From assembly GCA_018224415.1 (NCBI GenBank), contig JAGTUZ010000259.1, positions 1 through 8,664 on the forward strand: DNA of 8,664 bases, in the 5' to 3' direction. The position numbers and the translations under genes were made by a program. Origin of the DNA: Bacteroidota bacterium (GTDB lineage Bacteria > Bacteroidota > Ignavibacteria > SZUA-365). Positions 1-6,469 of the stretch are shown one piece after another (the stretch's first letter is position 1; each line of letters starts with the position of its first letter). Below the pieces are notes generated by a model that worked only from the letters and a program-made list of their open reading frames with translations, ran no database searches and was not told the origin of the DNA.

Positions 1-60
1 GTGCACCTTCTGCAGCGCGAACTGCAGCGGGTCATCGGTGGCCGGGAGCTGCGCCGATGA
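1..60 (+). CDS. 3' end of an unidentified upstream gene (partial)
   Basis: Frame 1 is open from the window edge to a TGA at 58-60 and encodes 19 C-terminal residues (VHLLQRELQRVIGGRELRR). The tail is charged and helical in character. The TGA overlaps the ATG of the next gene in an ATGA arrangement. A Shine-Dalgarno-like CGGGAG lies about 8 nt before that ATG, inside this tail. This junction style repeats downstream, which supports a real gene ending here. Too little is visible to name the product. Confidence 0.6.
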   Translation: MHLLQRELQRVIGGRELRR

Positions 61-689
61 GACGTCCCGCGGAAGGGTCCCGCCGCCTTCGGGCGATCAT
101 GGCCGTTGTATTGCTCGGCGCGTTGTCTGCCTCGCTGTCCGCCTCGCTGTGCGCGCAGGAAGTGCCGCTGCAGGAAGACGTCCCGACCGAGGCAGAGGCT
201 ATCGCCTTGCTGATTCGTTCGGTGGCCGAGGAGAGCGCCATCGCGGTGGCCTCTTCCTGTGGCGCGGAGCCGCTGCTGCTGCGCGTGCTGCCGGAGGACG
301 TTGCTCCGGTGGTGACGCAGGTTTTCGCCGAGGAAATGATCAAGCGCGGCATTGCCGTCCGCACCACCGGGGAGGGGGCGGAACACACGCTGACCGTGGA
401 GGTGAGGGCATTGCGTTCTTCCACTGTTTCCTCGGGAAATTCTGCATATCTTAGAAAGATTGAGACCGTCCTGGGACTCCATCTCGAGCGACGGGACGGC
501 AGCGTACCGTTTTCGCACGAAGTGCGCCGCGAACGCGAGGACGCGCTGGCCGGAGACCCGCCATACGACAGGCGCAACCATCTCCGCGAGAAATCATCGT
601 GGTGGCAGTCCTGGATCGAACCCGCGCTGGTCACCGTCACGGCCGTCGTGGTCGTGGTGCTGCTTTTCACCGTAAGAGGATCTTCATGA
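57..689 (+). CDS. Hypothetical exported protein with C-terminal membrane anchor
   Basis: The predicted protein has 210 residues and I do not recognise its family. An Arg-rich N-terminus (about residues 2-13) is followed by a hydrophobic stretch and an LCAQE site near residues 32-36. This fits a signal peptide cut by signal peptidase I. No proper lipobox is present, because the residue before the Cys is Leu. The middle (about 40-165) is a mixed soluble domain. A Trp-rich patch (WWQSW, 182-186) precedes a Val-rich transmembrane segment (about 189-206) and a very short RGSS tail. The mature protein would sit mainly in the periplasm, anchored by its C-terminus. The start at 57 is favoured by the ATGA overlap with the previous gene and the CGGGAG ribosome site; ATG at 99 is an alternative that keeps the signal peptide. 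Its stop overlaps the bamD start, so an envelope role beside BamD is possible but unproven. Confidence 0.75.
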   Translation: MRRPAEGSRRLRAIMAVVLLGALSASLSASLCAQEVPLQEDVPTEAEAIALLIRSVAEESAIAVASSCGAEPLLLRVLPEDVAPVVTQVFAEEMIKRGIAVRTTGEGAEHTLTVEVRALRSSTVSSGNSAYLRKIETVLGLHLERRDGSVPFSHEVRREREDALAGDPPYDRRNHLREKSSWWQSWIEPALVTVTAVVVVVLLFTVRGSS

Positions 690-1495
690 CATCGCTTTTC
701 AGAGTCGCCCCGCTGCTTGCCGCCGTCGTGTTTGTTGCCGTTGGGCTGGCCGCCTGCAGTGGCAGCGACGTGCCGGAGAATACCACCGCCGAGTCCGTAT
801 TCCGTCTCGGAATGCAGGAGTACATGGACGAGAATTACCAGGATGCCATTCAGCATTTCGAGGTCATCCGCCTGCAGTATACCGGCAGTGCCGTGGCCGA
901 CAGCGCACGGTATTTCACCGCGCTTTCCCGCTTCCAGCGCGAGGAATACCTGCTGGCTTCCTACGAATTCAACCAGATCATTCTTGGCGGCGCCTCGCGT
1001 GAGCTGATGGCGGACGCCTATTTCCATTTCGCGCAATGTTATTACGAGATGTCGCCGAAAGTGCAGCTCGACCAGACGTACACGACACGTGCCATCGACG
1101 CGCTGCAGAACTTCATCGAGGCCTATCCCTTGCATCCAAAGGCACAGCAGGCCGAGCGACAGACACTCGAGCTGGTGAACCGCCTTGCGGAAAAGGAATA
1201 CATCACGGGCATTCTCTACGAGAAAATGGAAGCGCCGTCTTCTGCGGTGATTTATTTCAGCACCGTGACCGATCGCTTCTACAACAGCGAATTCGCCGAC
1301 GATGCGATGGCGGGGAAGGTGCGTTCGCTGGTCGCCATGAGACGATACGCCGATGCCGTCACGGCCGCGAAGGAGTTTGCAGAGAAGTATCCCGACAGTG
1401 AATACCGTTCGTCGGTGGCCTCGCTGCACGAGAAGGCCGAAATGTTGCAGGAGAAGGCCGAAAGGTTGCAGCAGGAAAGGAGTGCCGGGAAGTGA
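686..1495 (+). CDS. bamD: Outer-membrane assembly lipoprotein BamD-like (TPR)
   Basis: The predicted protein has 269 residues. The start at 686 overlaps the previous stop (ATGA) and is preceded by an AAGAGGA ribosome site. It places a lipoprotein signal peptide at the N-terminus with lipobox LAAC, lipidated at Cys24; a longer reading from 599 would bury this signal. After the Cys the chain is a series of TPR-like helix pairs: AESVFRLGMQEYMDENYQDA with an aromatic-rich repeat, then DSARYFTALSRF, ADAYFHFAQCYYEM, RAIDALQNFIEAYPLHP and YADAVTAAKEFAEKYPDS. These resemble the BamD/YfiO family, whose usual length is about 240-280 residues. BamD is a periplasm-facing lipoprotein that works with the BamA barrel to insert outer-membrane proteins. 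The C-terminus is a Lys/Glu-rich coil (EKAEMLQEKAERLQQE). TPR lipoproteins of other roles look similar, so the name rests on architecture and length. The stop overlaps the thioesterase start. Confidence 0.82.
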   Translation: MTSLFRVAPLLAAVVFVAVGLAACSGSDVPENTTAESVFRLGMQEYMDENYQDAIQHFEVIRLQYTGSAVADSARYFTALSRFQREEYLLASYEFNQIILGGASRELMADAYFHFAQCYYEMSPKVQLDQTYTTRAIDALQNFIEAYPLHPKAQQAERQTLELVNRLAEKEYITGILYEKMEAPSSAVIYFSTVTDRFYNSEFADDAMAGKVRSLVAMRRYADAVTAAKEFAEKYPDSEYRSSVASLHEKAEMLQEKAERLQQERSAGK

Positions 1496-2001
1496 GCAAC
1501 GATTCCCTCCTGCCCGACGGCATGGCCCGCCACAGCGTGCGTGCCTCGCAGGTCGAGATGACAGAGCTCGTGCTGCCCAACGACACCAACCAACTCGGCA
1601 ATCTGCTGGGCGGTCGCCTGATGCACATGATGGACATCGCCATGGCCATCGCCGCGGCCCGGCATTCCGGCCTGGTCTGTGTCACCGCATCGGTCGATCG
1701 CATCGACTTCCATCATCCGATCCGGCTGGGACAGGTGGTGGTCCTGCGTTCCTCCGTCAACCGCGTCTTCCGCACATCGATGGAAGTGGGTGTGAAAGTG
1801 TATTGCGAGGACATCCGGCAAGGAACGCGCACGCACACGAACTCGGCCTATATGACCTTCGTCGGGCTCAATGAGAACGGCGTGCCGACGCCCTCGTCAC
1901 AGGTCATTACGGAAACGGAAGACGAACATCGCCGCTTCCGCGAGGCCCTCGAGCGGCGGGAGAGACGGGTTGGCACGGGACGAATGACAGATGACAGATG
2001 A
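1492..2001 (+). CDS. Acyl-CoA thioesterase, hotdog fold (YciA/BACH-like)
   Basis: The predicted protein has 169 residues and starts with GTG at 1492, overlapping the bamD stop (GTGA). A strong GGAAAGGAG ribosome site lies 9 nt upstream. The single hotdog domain (about residues 17-135) shows the family signature LPNDTNQLGNLLGGRLMHMMD. Asn33 and Asp48 match the conserved positions implicated in catalysis in YciA/BACH thioesterases. Further typical stretches are VTASVDRIDFHHPIRLGQVV and RTHTNSAYMTFV. The enzyme should hydrolyse acyl-CoA to free fatty acid and CoA in the cytoplasm, and such proteins usually work as hexamers. Substrate length cannot be read from sequence. The tail (about 140-169) is charged and Arg/Glu-rich. 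Its last codons (MTDDR) lie inside a heptanucleotide repeat, so repeat expansion or contraction would change the C-terminus without touching the fold. Confidence 0.88.
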   Translation: MSNDSLLPDGMARHSVRASQVEMTELVLPNDTNQLGNLLGGRLMHMMDIAMAIAAARHSGLVCVTASVDRIDFHHPIRLGQVVVLRSSVNRVFRTSMEVGVKVYCEDIRQGTRTHTNSAYMTFVGLNENGVPTPSSQVITETEDEHRRFREALERRERRVGTGRMTDDR

Positions 2002-2037
2002 CAGATGACAGATGACAAATGGCAAGATGACAAATGG
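1984..2037 (+). repeat. ATGACAG heptanucleotide tandem repeat with degenerate copies
   Basis: Four perfect ATGACAG units occupy 1984-2011. They are followed by ATGACAA (2012-2018), and then GATGACAAATGG occurs twice with a 15-bp period (2011-2022 and 2026-2037). The array begins inside the thioesterase C-terminus and ends 12 nt before the metalloprotease start. The unit is not a multiple of three and contains ATGA, so it places overlapping stop/start codons in successive frames. The array could vary in length by slipped-strand mispairing, which is an inference. Confidence 0.93.
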
Positions 2038-2053
2038 TGAGCTGATCATATGA
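1998..2053 (+). other. Ladder of ATGA-linked minicistrons between thioesterase and protease
   Basis: The thioesterase stop (1999-2001) overlaps an ATG at 1998 that opens a 5-codon frame (MTDDR) stopping at 2013-2015. That stop overlaps an ATG at 2012 opening a 13-codon frame (MTNGKMTNGELII) stopping at 2051-2053. That stop in turn overlaps the metalloprotease ATG at 2050. Each step is an ATGA overlap, so a ribosome that terminates and restarts could in principle walk from one gene to the next. The reading frames are directly visible; use for translational coupling is inferred. The peptides themselves are probably not functional. Confidence 0.45.
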
Positions 2054-3774
2054 GTGGACAACCGATACGTTTCATTCGTTCGTTGATTCTGAGCGCTGCG
2101 CTTTTCGGGATCTCGTTTCCCGTGTGCGCCCAGGTACCTGCCCTGGAGTCACTCACCGACCGGGAGTTTGTCGATTACCTGCGGCAATACCGCGATCCGG
2201 CGGCTCTGGTTGTGACGCCGGGCGTGCTGCCTGGCGTATCGGGAGGGAAATGCGGATTTGCCGTGACGAGCGAGGCCGCGCGCCGCCTGCAGATCGCCTC
2301 GCCTGCCGATGCAGACGACATCCGCGCGCTGCTCGCGCCACAGGCGAGGCAGACGTACCTGATCAGCGCATCGGGCATGTTCCGTATCTATTATGACACA
2401 ACAGGAATCCACGCCGCGGCCATGCTTGCAGGCGATAGTCTGCGCATTCCCGACTCCGCGCATGAATACGCGCGCAAGGTGGCGGACGTCTTCGACAGCG
2501 TGTACCAGGTGCAGGTGACCGATTACGGATTCGACGCTCCTCCGTTCGAGGAAGCGCTGAACGAGTACCATATTTATGTGCTCGAATTCCGCGGTACCGT
2601 GTACGGGCAGACACTGTTCAACCTGCCGCTGCCTGCCTCCGGGACGGTCCGCCCCTGTTACGCCTCGCGCATGGAAATCGACAACGACTTCCTCGGCTAC
2701 GAGACACGCGGGATCAACGGAGTCCGCGTGACCGCCTCGCACGAATTCCATCATATGGTCCAGCTCGGAACCTACGGACTGTGGTTGAACGACCGGTGGA
2801 TGCACGAACTCACCTCGACGTATTTCGAGGAGGCGGTGTATCCGCATATCAACGATTATTTCCAGTACATCCGCACCTTCATGCGCAACACGGAGCGGAC
2901 GTTCTGGAGCTGGGGCTCGGAAGGATACGAACTCGCGCTGTGGCCGATGTATCTCGAAGGGAAATACAGCCGCGACGTCGTCCGGGATATCTGGACGGGC
3001 ATGCGTCAGATCGAACCGATCACCGCCATGCGTGACGCCATCCAGGCCCGTGGTGGCGACATGGGTGCGGATCTCTGCGGTTGGGCCGAGGCGAATTTCT
3101 TCACGGGTTACCGGGCGTTACTGCCGTCGCCGCCGCAATATGATGACGCTCCGTTTCTTGCCACCGCGCAGATGCACGCCCGGCAGGAACTGGTCGGCAA
3201 TTCAGCCCTGTTGAGCGGTGCCGTCGGGGCAACGGGCTCGATGTACCTGCGCGTGTTTCGCGGTCTCGACACCGTGAGTTTTGTGGTCGCCAACAGCAGT
3301 GTCGCATCGGCCATCAGCCGCAACGGGAGTGGGGTGGGCTACGACCTCGAGGTTCGCGCAAACGCCGCAGACCAGGCATTCACCCCGCTGAACAATGGCT
3401 GGTCCTACCGCCTCACTGCCGACGAACCGAATGCGCTCTGCCTGAAGGTACTGGAAGGCGGGGCATCCGGCGTGGTCGAGCGCGACGTTCCCTTTCCAAA
3501 CCCGTTCAACCCCGCCGAATTCTCGCGCCTGCATTTCCCGTTGCCGCGCGACGTCGTGGTGAACCGGGCCGACCTCTACGTCTACACCGTCAGCATGGAC
3601 CTTGTCTCGCGGCGCGAAGCGATGCCCATCGAACTCGACAACACCCTCGGGGCGTTTGTCGGTTACGACGTGCGCAGTGACGCGGGCCAGATATTGCCAT
3701 CGGGCGTGTACTTCTACCATCTTCGCTACGGCGACGAGGAAATCACCGGCAAGTTTGCGGTACTGCGGAAGTAA
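2050..3774 (+). CDS. Secreted putative zinc metalloprotease with C-terminal T9SS-type sorting domain
   Basis: The predicted protein has 574 residues. The N-terminus has a signal peptide (basic RFIRS, a hydrophobic core, then VCAQ with a likely cut near residues 27-28). An N-terminal region (about 35-200) includes FRIYYDTTGIHA, a motif type seen ahead of the catalytic part of the MXAN_6640-like putative metalloproteases. The zinc site is HEFHH at 231-235, an HExxH motif with His231 and His235 as ligands and Glu232 as catalytic base. WMHELTSTYFEE follows at 250-261 and offers Glu253 or Glu260 as third ligand. From about 478 a beta-rich domain starts with VPFPNPFNP (480-488) and ends with GVYFYHLRYGDEEITGKFAV, close to the C-terminus. 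This resembles type IX secretion sorting (or FlgD-like) domains, so the protein is probably exported to the cell surface or medium. A GGTGAG ribosome site lies at 2036-2041. The substrate is unknown and activity is inferred from the motif. Confidence 0.8.
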   Translation: MSGQPIRFIRSLILSAALFGISFPVCAQVPALESLTDREFVDYLRQYRDPAALVVTPGVLPGVSGGKCGFAVTSEAARRLQIASPADADDIRALLAPQARQTYLISASGMFRIYYDTTGIHAAAMLAGDSLRIPDSAHEYARKVADVFDSVYQVQVTDYGFDAPPFEEALNEYHIYVLEFRGTVYGQTLFNLPLPASGTVRPCYASRMEIDNDFLGYETRGINGVRVTASHEFHHMVQLGTYGLWLNDRWMHELTSTYFEEAVYPHINDYFQYIRTFMRNTERTFWSWGSEGYELALWPMYLEGKYSRDVVRDIWTGMRQIEPITAMRDAIQARGGDMGADLCGWAEANFFTGYRALLPSPPQYDDAPFLATAQMHARQELVGNSALLSGAVGATGSMYLRVFRGLDTVSFVVANSSVASAISRNGSGVGYDLEVRANAADQAFTPLNNGWSYRLTADEPNALCLKVLEGGASGVVERDVPFPNPFNPAEFSRLHFPLPRDVVVNRADLYVYTVSMDLVSRREAMPIELDNTLGAFVGYDVRSDAGQILPSGVYFYHLRYGDEEITGKFAVLRK

Positions 3775-3777
3775 GCG

Positions 3778-4395
3778 ATGCACGTGCAGGCCGAAACCAT
3801 CAGCAAGAAATTCAACCGCCGCGCGGTGTTCCGCGACGTGTCCTTCACCGTCGAACCCGGCGAAGTGTTCGGCATTACGGGACGCAACGGTTCGGGCAAG
3901 TCGACGCTGCTGCGCATCGTCGGCGGATTGCTCACGCCCAGCGGGGGAGAGATACGATACAGACTCGGCACCGTGGCGGTTGCGCCCGAGACGCTCCATC
4001 GGAGTATCGGATACGTCGCTCCGTATCTTACGCTGTACGAGGAGTTTTCCGCCGAAGAGAACATTGTGCTCTACGCGCGCATTCGCGGCCTTCGTCACAC
4101 GCATGCCGAAGCGCAGGCGCTGCTCGAGCGCGTGGGACTGCCGGTAGACCGCCGCGACCCGATCCGCGCTTTCTCCTCGGGAATGAAACAACGCATGCGA
4201 TTGGTGTTCGCCATCCTTCACCGTCCGCCGCTCCTGCTGCTCGACGAGCCCATCTCCAACCTCGACTCCGAGGGCAAACGCATCGTGTACGGCATCGTGG
4301 ATGAATTCCGCAGGCACGGTGCGGTGATCATCGCAACAAACGACGCCGAGGACATCGCGCAGTGCGACCGCACCATCTCGGTGGAGGCCGCATGA
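3778..4395 (+). CDS. ccmA: Heme exporter ABC transporter ATP-binding subunit CcmA
   Basis: The predicted protein has 205 residues, the usual CcmA length. CcmA is the cytoplasmic ATPase of CcmABCD, which uses ATP hydrolysis to release heme-loaded CcmE from CcmC. Visible motifs are Walker A GRNGSGKS (35-42), signature FSSGMKQ (132-138, a variant of LSGGQ), Walker B LLLLDE (152-157, Glu157 catalytic) and D-loop SNLD (160-163). Two switch residues are unusual: the Q-loop position reads GYVAPYL with Ala81 where Gln is expected, and the H-loop reads ATND with Asn188 where His is expected. The start at 3778 follows the protease stop by 3 nt, with GGAAG as ribosome site, so it is probably co-transcribed with the upstream genes. 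Identification as CcmA rather than a generic ABC-2 ATPase rests on the adjacent ccmB and the length. Confidence 0.88.
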   Translation: MHVQAETISKKFNRRAVFRDVSFTVEPGEVFGITGRNGSGKSTLLRIVGGLLTPSGGEIRYRLGTVAVAPETLHRSIGYVAPYLTLYEEFSAEENIVLYARIRGLRHTHAEAQALLERVGLPVDRRDPIRAFSSGMKQRMRLVFAILHRPPLLLLDEPISNLDSEGKRIVYGIVDEFRRHGAVIIATNDAEDIAQCDRTISVEAA

Positions 4396-4430
4396 AGCAC
4401 GAGGTCGCCGCATGAAGCACGAGGTCGCCG
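4391..4430 (+). repeat. Perfect 20-bp tandem duplication at the ccmA/ccmB junction
   Basis: The unit CATGAAGCACGAGGTCGCCG occurs at 4391-4410 and again at 4411-4430, followed by CATGA. The ccmA TGA (4393-4395) overlaps an ATG at 4392 opening a 7-codon frame (MKHEVAA). Its stop (4413-4415) overlaps an ATG at 4412 opening the same 7 codons. That stop (4433-4435) overlaps the ccmB ATG at 4432. Each unit carries GAGG 7 nt before the next ATG, so each could provide a ribosome site. Twenty base pairs is not a multiple of three, yet the ATGA overlap is kept in every copy. Confidence 0.95.
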
Positions 4431-4431
4431 C

Positions 4432-5097
4432 ATGATCCGTCAGGCCCTCGCCGTGTTCCGCAAGGACCTCGCAAGCGAACTGCGCACGCGGTATGCAATC
4501 AACGCGCTGCTGATGTTTGTTGTCGTGACGTTGGCTGTCATCATGTTTGCCCTGGCGGGGGAGACGCTCACCCCGACCGCGCTCACGGGCATGCTCTGGG
4601 TGGTGATGTTTTTTGCAGCGATGAGCGGACTTTCGCGCAGTTTCGTGGCGGAAGAGGAACGCGGCACAACGATGACGTTGCAGCTGCTCGCCTCGCCGAC
4701 GGCGGTGTATCTCGGCAAGCTGCTTTTCAACCTCTTGCTGGTCGCGGCGCTGAACGTGTTCATCGTCGCGCTGTTCCTGCTGGTGATGGACCAGTTCGTT
4801 GTCTCGCAGTTCGGTCTCTTCTGGCTGGTGATGCTGCTCGGCAGCCTGGGCATCGCCTCGGCCACAACCATCATCGCTGCCATCATCGCCCGGGCCAATA
4901 CCAAGGGGACGCTGTTTCCCGTTCTTTCCTTCCCCGTGCTGCTGCCATTGCTCATGGCCGGCATCAACGCCACCAAAATCGCGGTCGAGGACGTGCGCTG
5001 GGACGCCGTCTGGCCCGACCTGCAGCTGCTCGGGTCCTACATCGTCGTAATCACAACCGTATCCTTCCTGCTTTTCGATTTCGTCTGGAAAGACTGA
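4432..5097 (+). CDS. ccmB: Heme exporter membrane subunit CcmB
   Basis: The predicted protein has 221 residues, matching the CcmB length of about 220. An N-terminal cytoplasmic amphipathic segment, FRKDLASELRTRY (9-21), is typical of the family. About six hydrophobic spans follow, starting near 23-43 (NALLMFVVVTLAVIMFALAG), with later clear ones in LLFNLLLVAALNVFIVALFL and FWLVMLLGSLGIASATTIIA, and the last near the C-terminus (YIVVITTVSFLLF). The cytoplasmic loop after the second span (AEEERGTTMTLQLLAS) matches the conserved CcmB loop likely to contact CcmA. CcmB forms the inner-membrane part of the CcmABCD complex that frees holo-CcmE. The start is coupled to ccmA through the duplicated ATGA junction, with GAGG 7 nt upstream. 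No obvious intrinsic terminator follows before the 222-nt gap. Confidence 0.92.
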   Translation: MIRQALAVFRKDLASELRTRYAINALLMFVVVTLAVIMFALAGETLTPTALTGMLWVVMFFAAMSGLSRSFVAEEERGTTMTLQLLASPTAVYLGKLLFNLLLVAALNVFIVALFLLVMDQFVVSQFGLFWLVMLLGSLGIASATTIIAAIIARANTKGTLFPVLSFPVLLPLLMAGINATKIAVEDVRWDAVWPDLQLLGSYIVVITTVSFLLFDFVWKD

Positions 5098-5245
5098 GCC
5101 GTCGAGCTCGGTGCAATCCATGGTTTTCCGCCCGATCGGGGGCGTGGGCGACAGGGACATACGCCGGGTCCACCGTGGGGAACGATGGCGCTTGCAGGTT
5201 GACAAAACATTGTATTTATTGGAGTTGCACCATAGCGACCGACGC

Positions 5246-5300
5246 GTCCGATTTGCATTGTAACTGGTCCGATTTGTTGCTACATTTACCGGATTAGTTG
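5246..5300 (+). promoter_or_regulatory. Three 21-bp-phased direct repeats upstream of ccmC (possible operator)
   Basis: GTCCGATTTG occurs perfectly at 5246-5255 and 5267-5276. An imperfect third copy (ACCGGATTAGTTG, 5288-5300) matches 9 of 13 positions of copy two (GTCCGATTTGTTG). All starts are exactly 21 bp apart, about two helical turns. They lie in an AT-richer patch and bracket the candidate promoter. This layout suits a regulator binding one DNA face as tandem units. The repeats are visible; an operator role is inferred. Confidence 0.5.
5257..5288 (+). promoter_or_regulatory. Candidate promoter for ccmCDE
   Basis: The 222-nt gap after ccmB drops in GC content in its second half. TACATTTA (5281-5288) fits the Bacteroidota -7 pattern TAnnTTTG except for its last base. 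ATTG at 5257-5260 lies 20 bp upstream and can serve as the -33 TTG. The same stretch can be read as a sigma70 type with TTGTAA (5258-5263), 17 bp spacing and TACATT (5281-5286). A TTGACA at 5199-5204 has no good partner at usual spacing. The first half of the gap (5098-5195) shows only a short GC hairpin without a T run. Confidence 0.4.
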
Positions 5301-5319
5301 ACGAAGGAAACAGTTTCTT

Positions 5320-6279
5320 ATGTGGTGGAAAATTCTTCTCTTCTTCTGGATTGCCGCGTTCAGCGCAATAGGCATCGTCACTCCGGTGGCCGGGGATCTC
5401 GGCACCGTGGGCATGTACGCCCAGATGGATGCGGCGAAGCTGCTGCCGGTCAAGTTCACCGTGGTGGACCGTGGCCGTGCGGCCACGGAGGAAGAGGGCG
5501 GCGGATGGTTGCTTCGCGGCCGTGACAGCCATGACCGGGAGGCCGATTTCCGCTTTGCGGAGCGTCCGGCCGATCTCGAAACCGCCGAGGGCTGGCTTGT
5601 TTCCGCCCGTTACGACACACAATTCCATCGTGTGGAGGTTGCGGAAGTGCTCGGCGCCTCCCCTGCATTTTCCTTCCCCTTCATTCCCGGTCTCGAAGAG
5701 CGTGCGAAAATCATTTTCTTCCACGTTCCCATGGCATGGATGACCGTGATCGCCTTCCTCGTCTCGATGTGGTACGGCATCCGCTACCTGAGAAAAAAGG
5801 ATATGGATGACGATTTCCGCTCTGCCGCCTCGGCGGGGCTGGGTCTGCTGTTCTGTATTCTCGGTACGACGACGGGGTCGCTCTGGGCGAAATTCAACTG
5901 GGGTTCGTTCTGGAACTGGGATCCCCGCGAAACTTCGATTTTTGTCCTTCTCCTCGTGTACGGGGCGTATTTCGCCCTGCGTTCTGCAATCGAGATCGAG
6001 GAGAAAAGGGCGGCTCTTTCCGCGGTATACAGCATCATCGCCGCGGCGACCGTGCCTTTCTTCGTGTTCATCATGCCACGGCTCATGCCCGGTCTGCATC
6101 CCGGATCGGCAGACGACAGCAACGCGGGACCGGTACTGAGCAGCGGCGGTATGGACACCGCGATGCGTATGGTGCTCTACTCGATGCTTGCCGGCTTCCT
6201 GGTGTTGTACGGTTGGCTGATGAGCATCCAAATGCGGCTGCACCGCATCAAACTCAGGCGGGCCGAATCGGCCGCGTAA
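5320..6279 (+). CDS. ccmC: Heme exporter CcmC with an extra periplasmic domain
   Basis: The predicted protein has 319 residues, well above the usual ~220-250 for CcmC. CcmC is the inner-membrane WWD-family protein that binds heme and hands it to CcmE. The first membrane span is at about 5-22 (LLFFWIAAFSAIGIVTP). An unusual segment (about 25-120) follows before the second span. The core then shows FFHVPMAW with His135, the WWD motif WGSFWNWDPRETS (194-206) and LHPGS with His260. These are the conserved periplasmic heme ligands and heme platform. Six core spans are apparent in total, and the tail is basic (HRIKLRRAESAA). The extra segment aligns by eye with the CcmE core (RD, R.A, F.FA, RY, EVL in order). 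The ribosome site GAAGGAAA lies 9 nt before the ATG. It begins a ccmCDE unit with its own likely promoter. Confidence 0.92.
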   Translation: MWWKILLFFWIAAFSAIGIVTPVAGDLGTVGMYAQMDAAKLLPVKFTVVDRGRAATEEEGGGWLLRGRDSHDREADFRFAERPADLETAEGWLVSARYDTQFHRVEVAEVLGASPAFSFPFIPGLEERAKIIFFHVPMAWMTVIAFLVSMWYGIRYLRKKDMDDDFRSAASAGLGLLFCILGTTTGSLWAKFNWGSFWNWDPRETSIFVLLLVYGAYFALRSAIEIEEKRAALSAVYSIIAAATVPFFVFIMPRLMPGLHPGSADDSNAGPVLSSGGMDTAMRMVLYSMLAGFLVLYGWLMSIQMRLHRIKLRRAESAA

Positions 6280-6300
6280 CGATATTTGAGGAGCATTCGG

Positions 6301-6420
6301 ATGTACGAATTTCTGGAACAGAATTCCATTTATGTGGTAATGCTTATCGTTCTCATGATCTGGACGGGACTGTTTGTCTATCTCTTCCGCATCGATCGCC
6401 AGATCAAGGAACTGGAATGA
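6301..6420 (+). CDS. ccmD: CcmD-like small membrane protein
   Basis: This short gene encodes 39 residues. A strong ribosome site GAGGAG (6288-6293) lies 7 nt before the ATG, 21 nt after the ccmC stop. The protein has a short polar N-terminus (MYEFLEQNS), one transmembrane segment (about 10-30, YVVMLIVLMIWTGLFVYLF) and a charged C-terminus (RIDRQIKELE). This is the CcmD layout: a single span followed by a charged cytoplasmic tail. CcmD joins CcmABC and is needed to release holo-CcmE. The name rests on size, topology and position between ccmC and ccmE, since CcmD sequences are poorly conserved. Confidence 0.87.
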   Translation: MYEFLEQNSIYVVMLIVLMIWTGLFVYLFRIDRQIKELE

Positions 6421-6469
6421 CGCCGGACCGGAGCAGAACACACGAATTCGAATTGAAAGGAACGCACAC

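Noticed and set aside
599..685. A longer N-terminus for BamD
   Set aside because: It would place 29 Arg-rich residues before the lipoprotein signal peptide. The start at 686 has a ribosome site and the ATGA overlap.
32..1429. A 465-codon minus-strand frame over the first genes
   Set aside because: It is in the same triplet register as bamD on the opposite strand and has no recognisable motif or ribosome site. It is an antisense shadow.
1984..2037. CRISPR array
   Set aside because: Units are 7 bp and adjacent, with no spacers; this is a simple tandem repeat.
5129..5144. Hairpin CGCCC/GGGCG after ccmB as a terminator
   Set aside because: The stem is only 5 bp and no T run follows on either strand.
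5199..5204. TTGACA as the -35 box of ccmC
   Set aside because: No acceptable -10 hexamer occurs 16-18 bp downstream; the 5257-5288 candidate fits better.
6374..6469. Upstream extension of ccmE
   Set aside because: It overlaps ccmD, puts 32 polar residues before the membrane anchor and ignores the ribosome site at 6455-6462.
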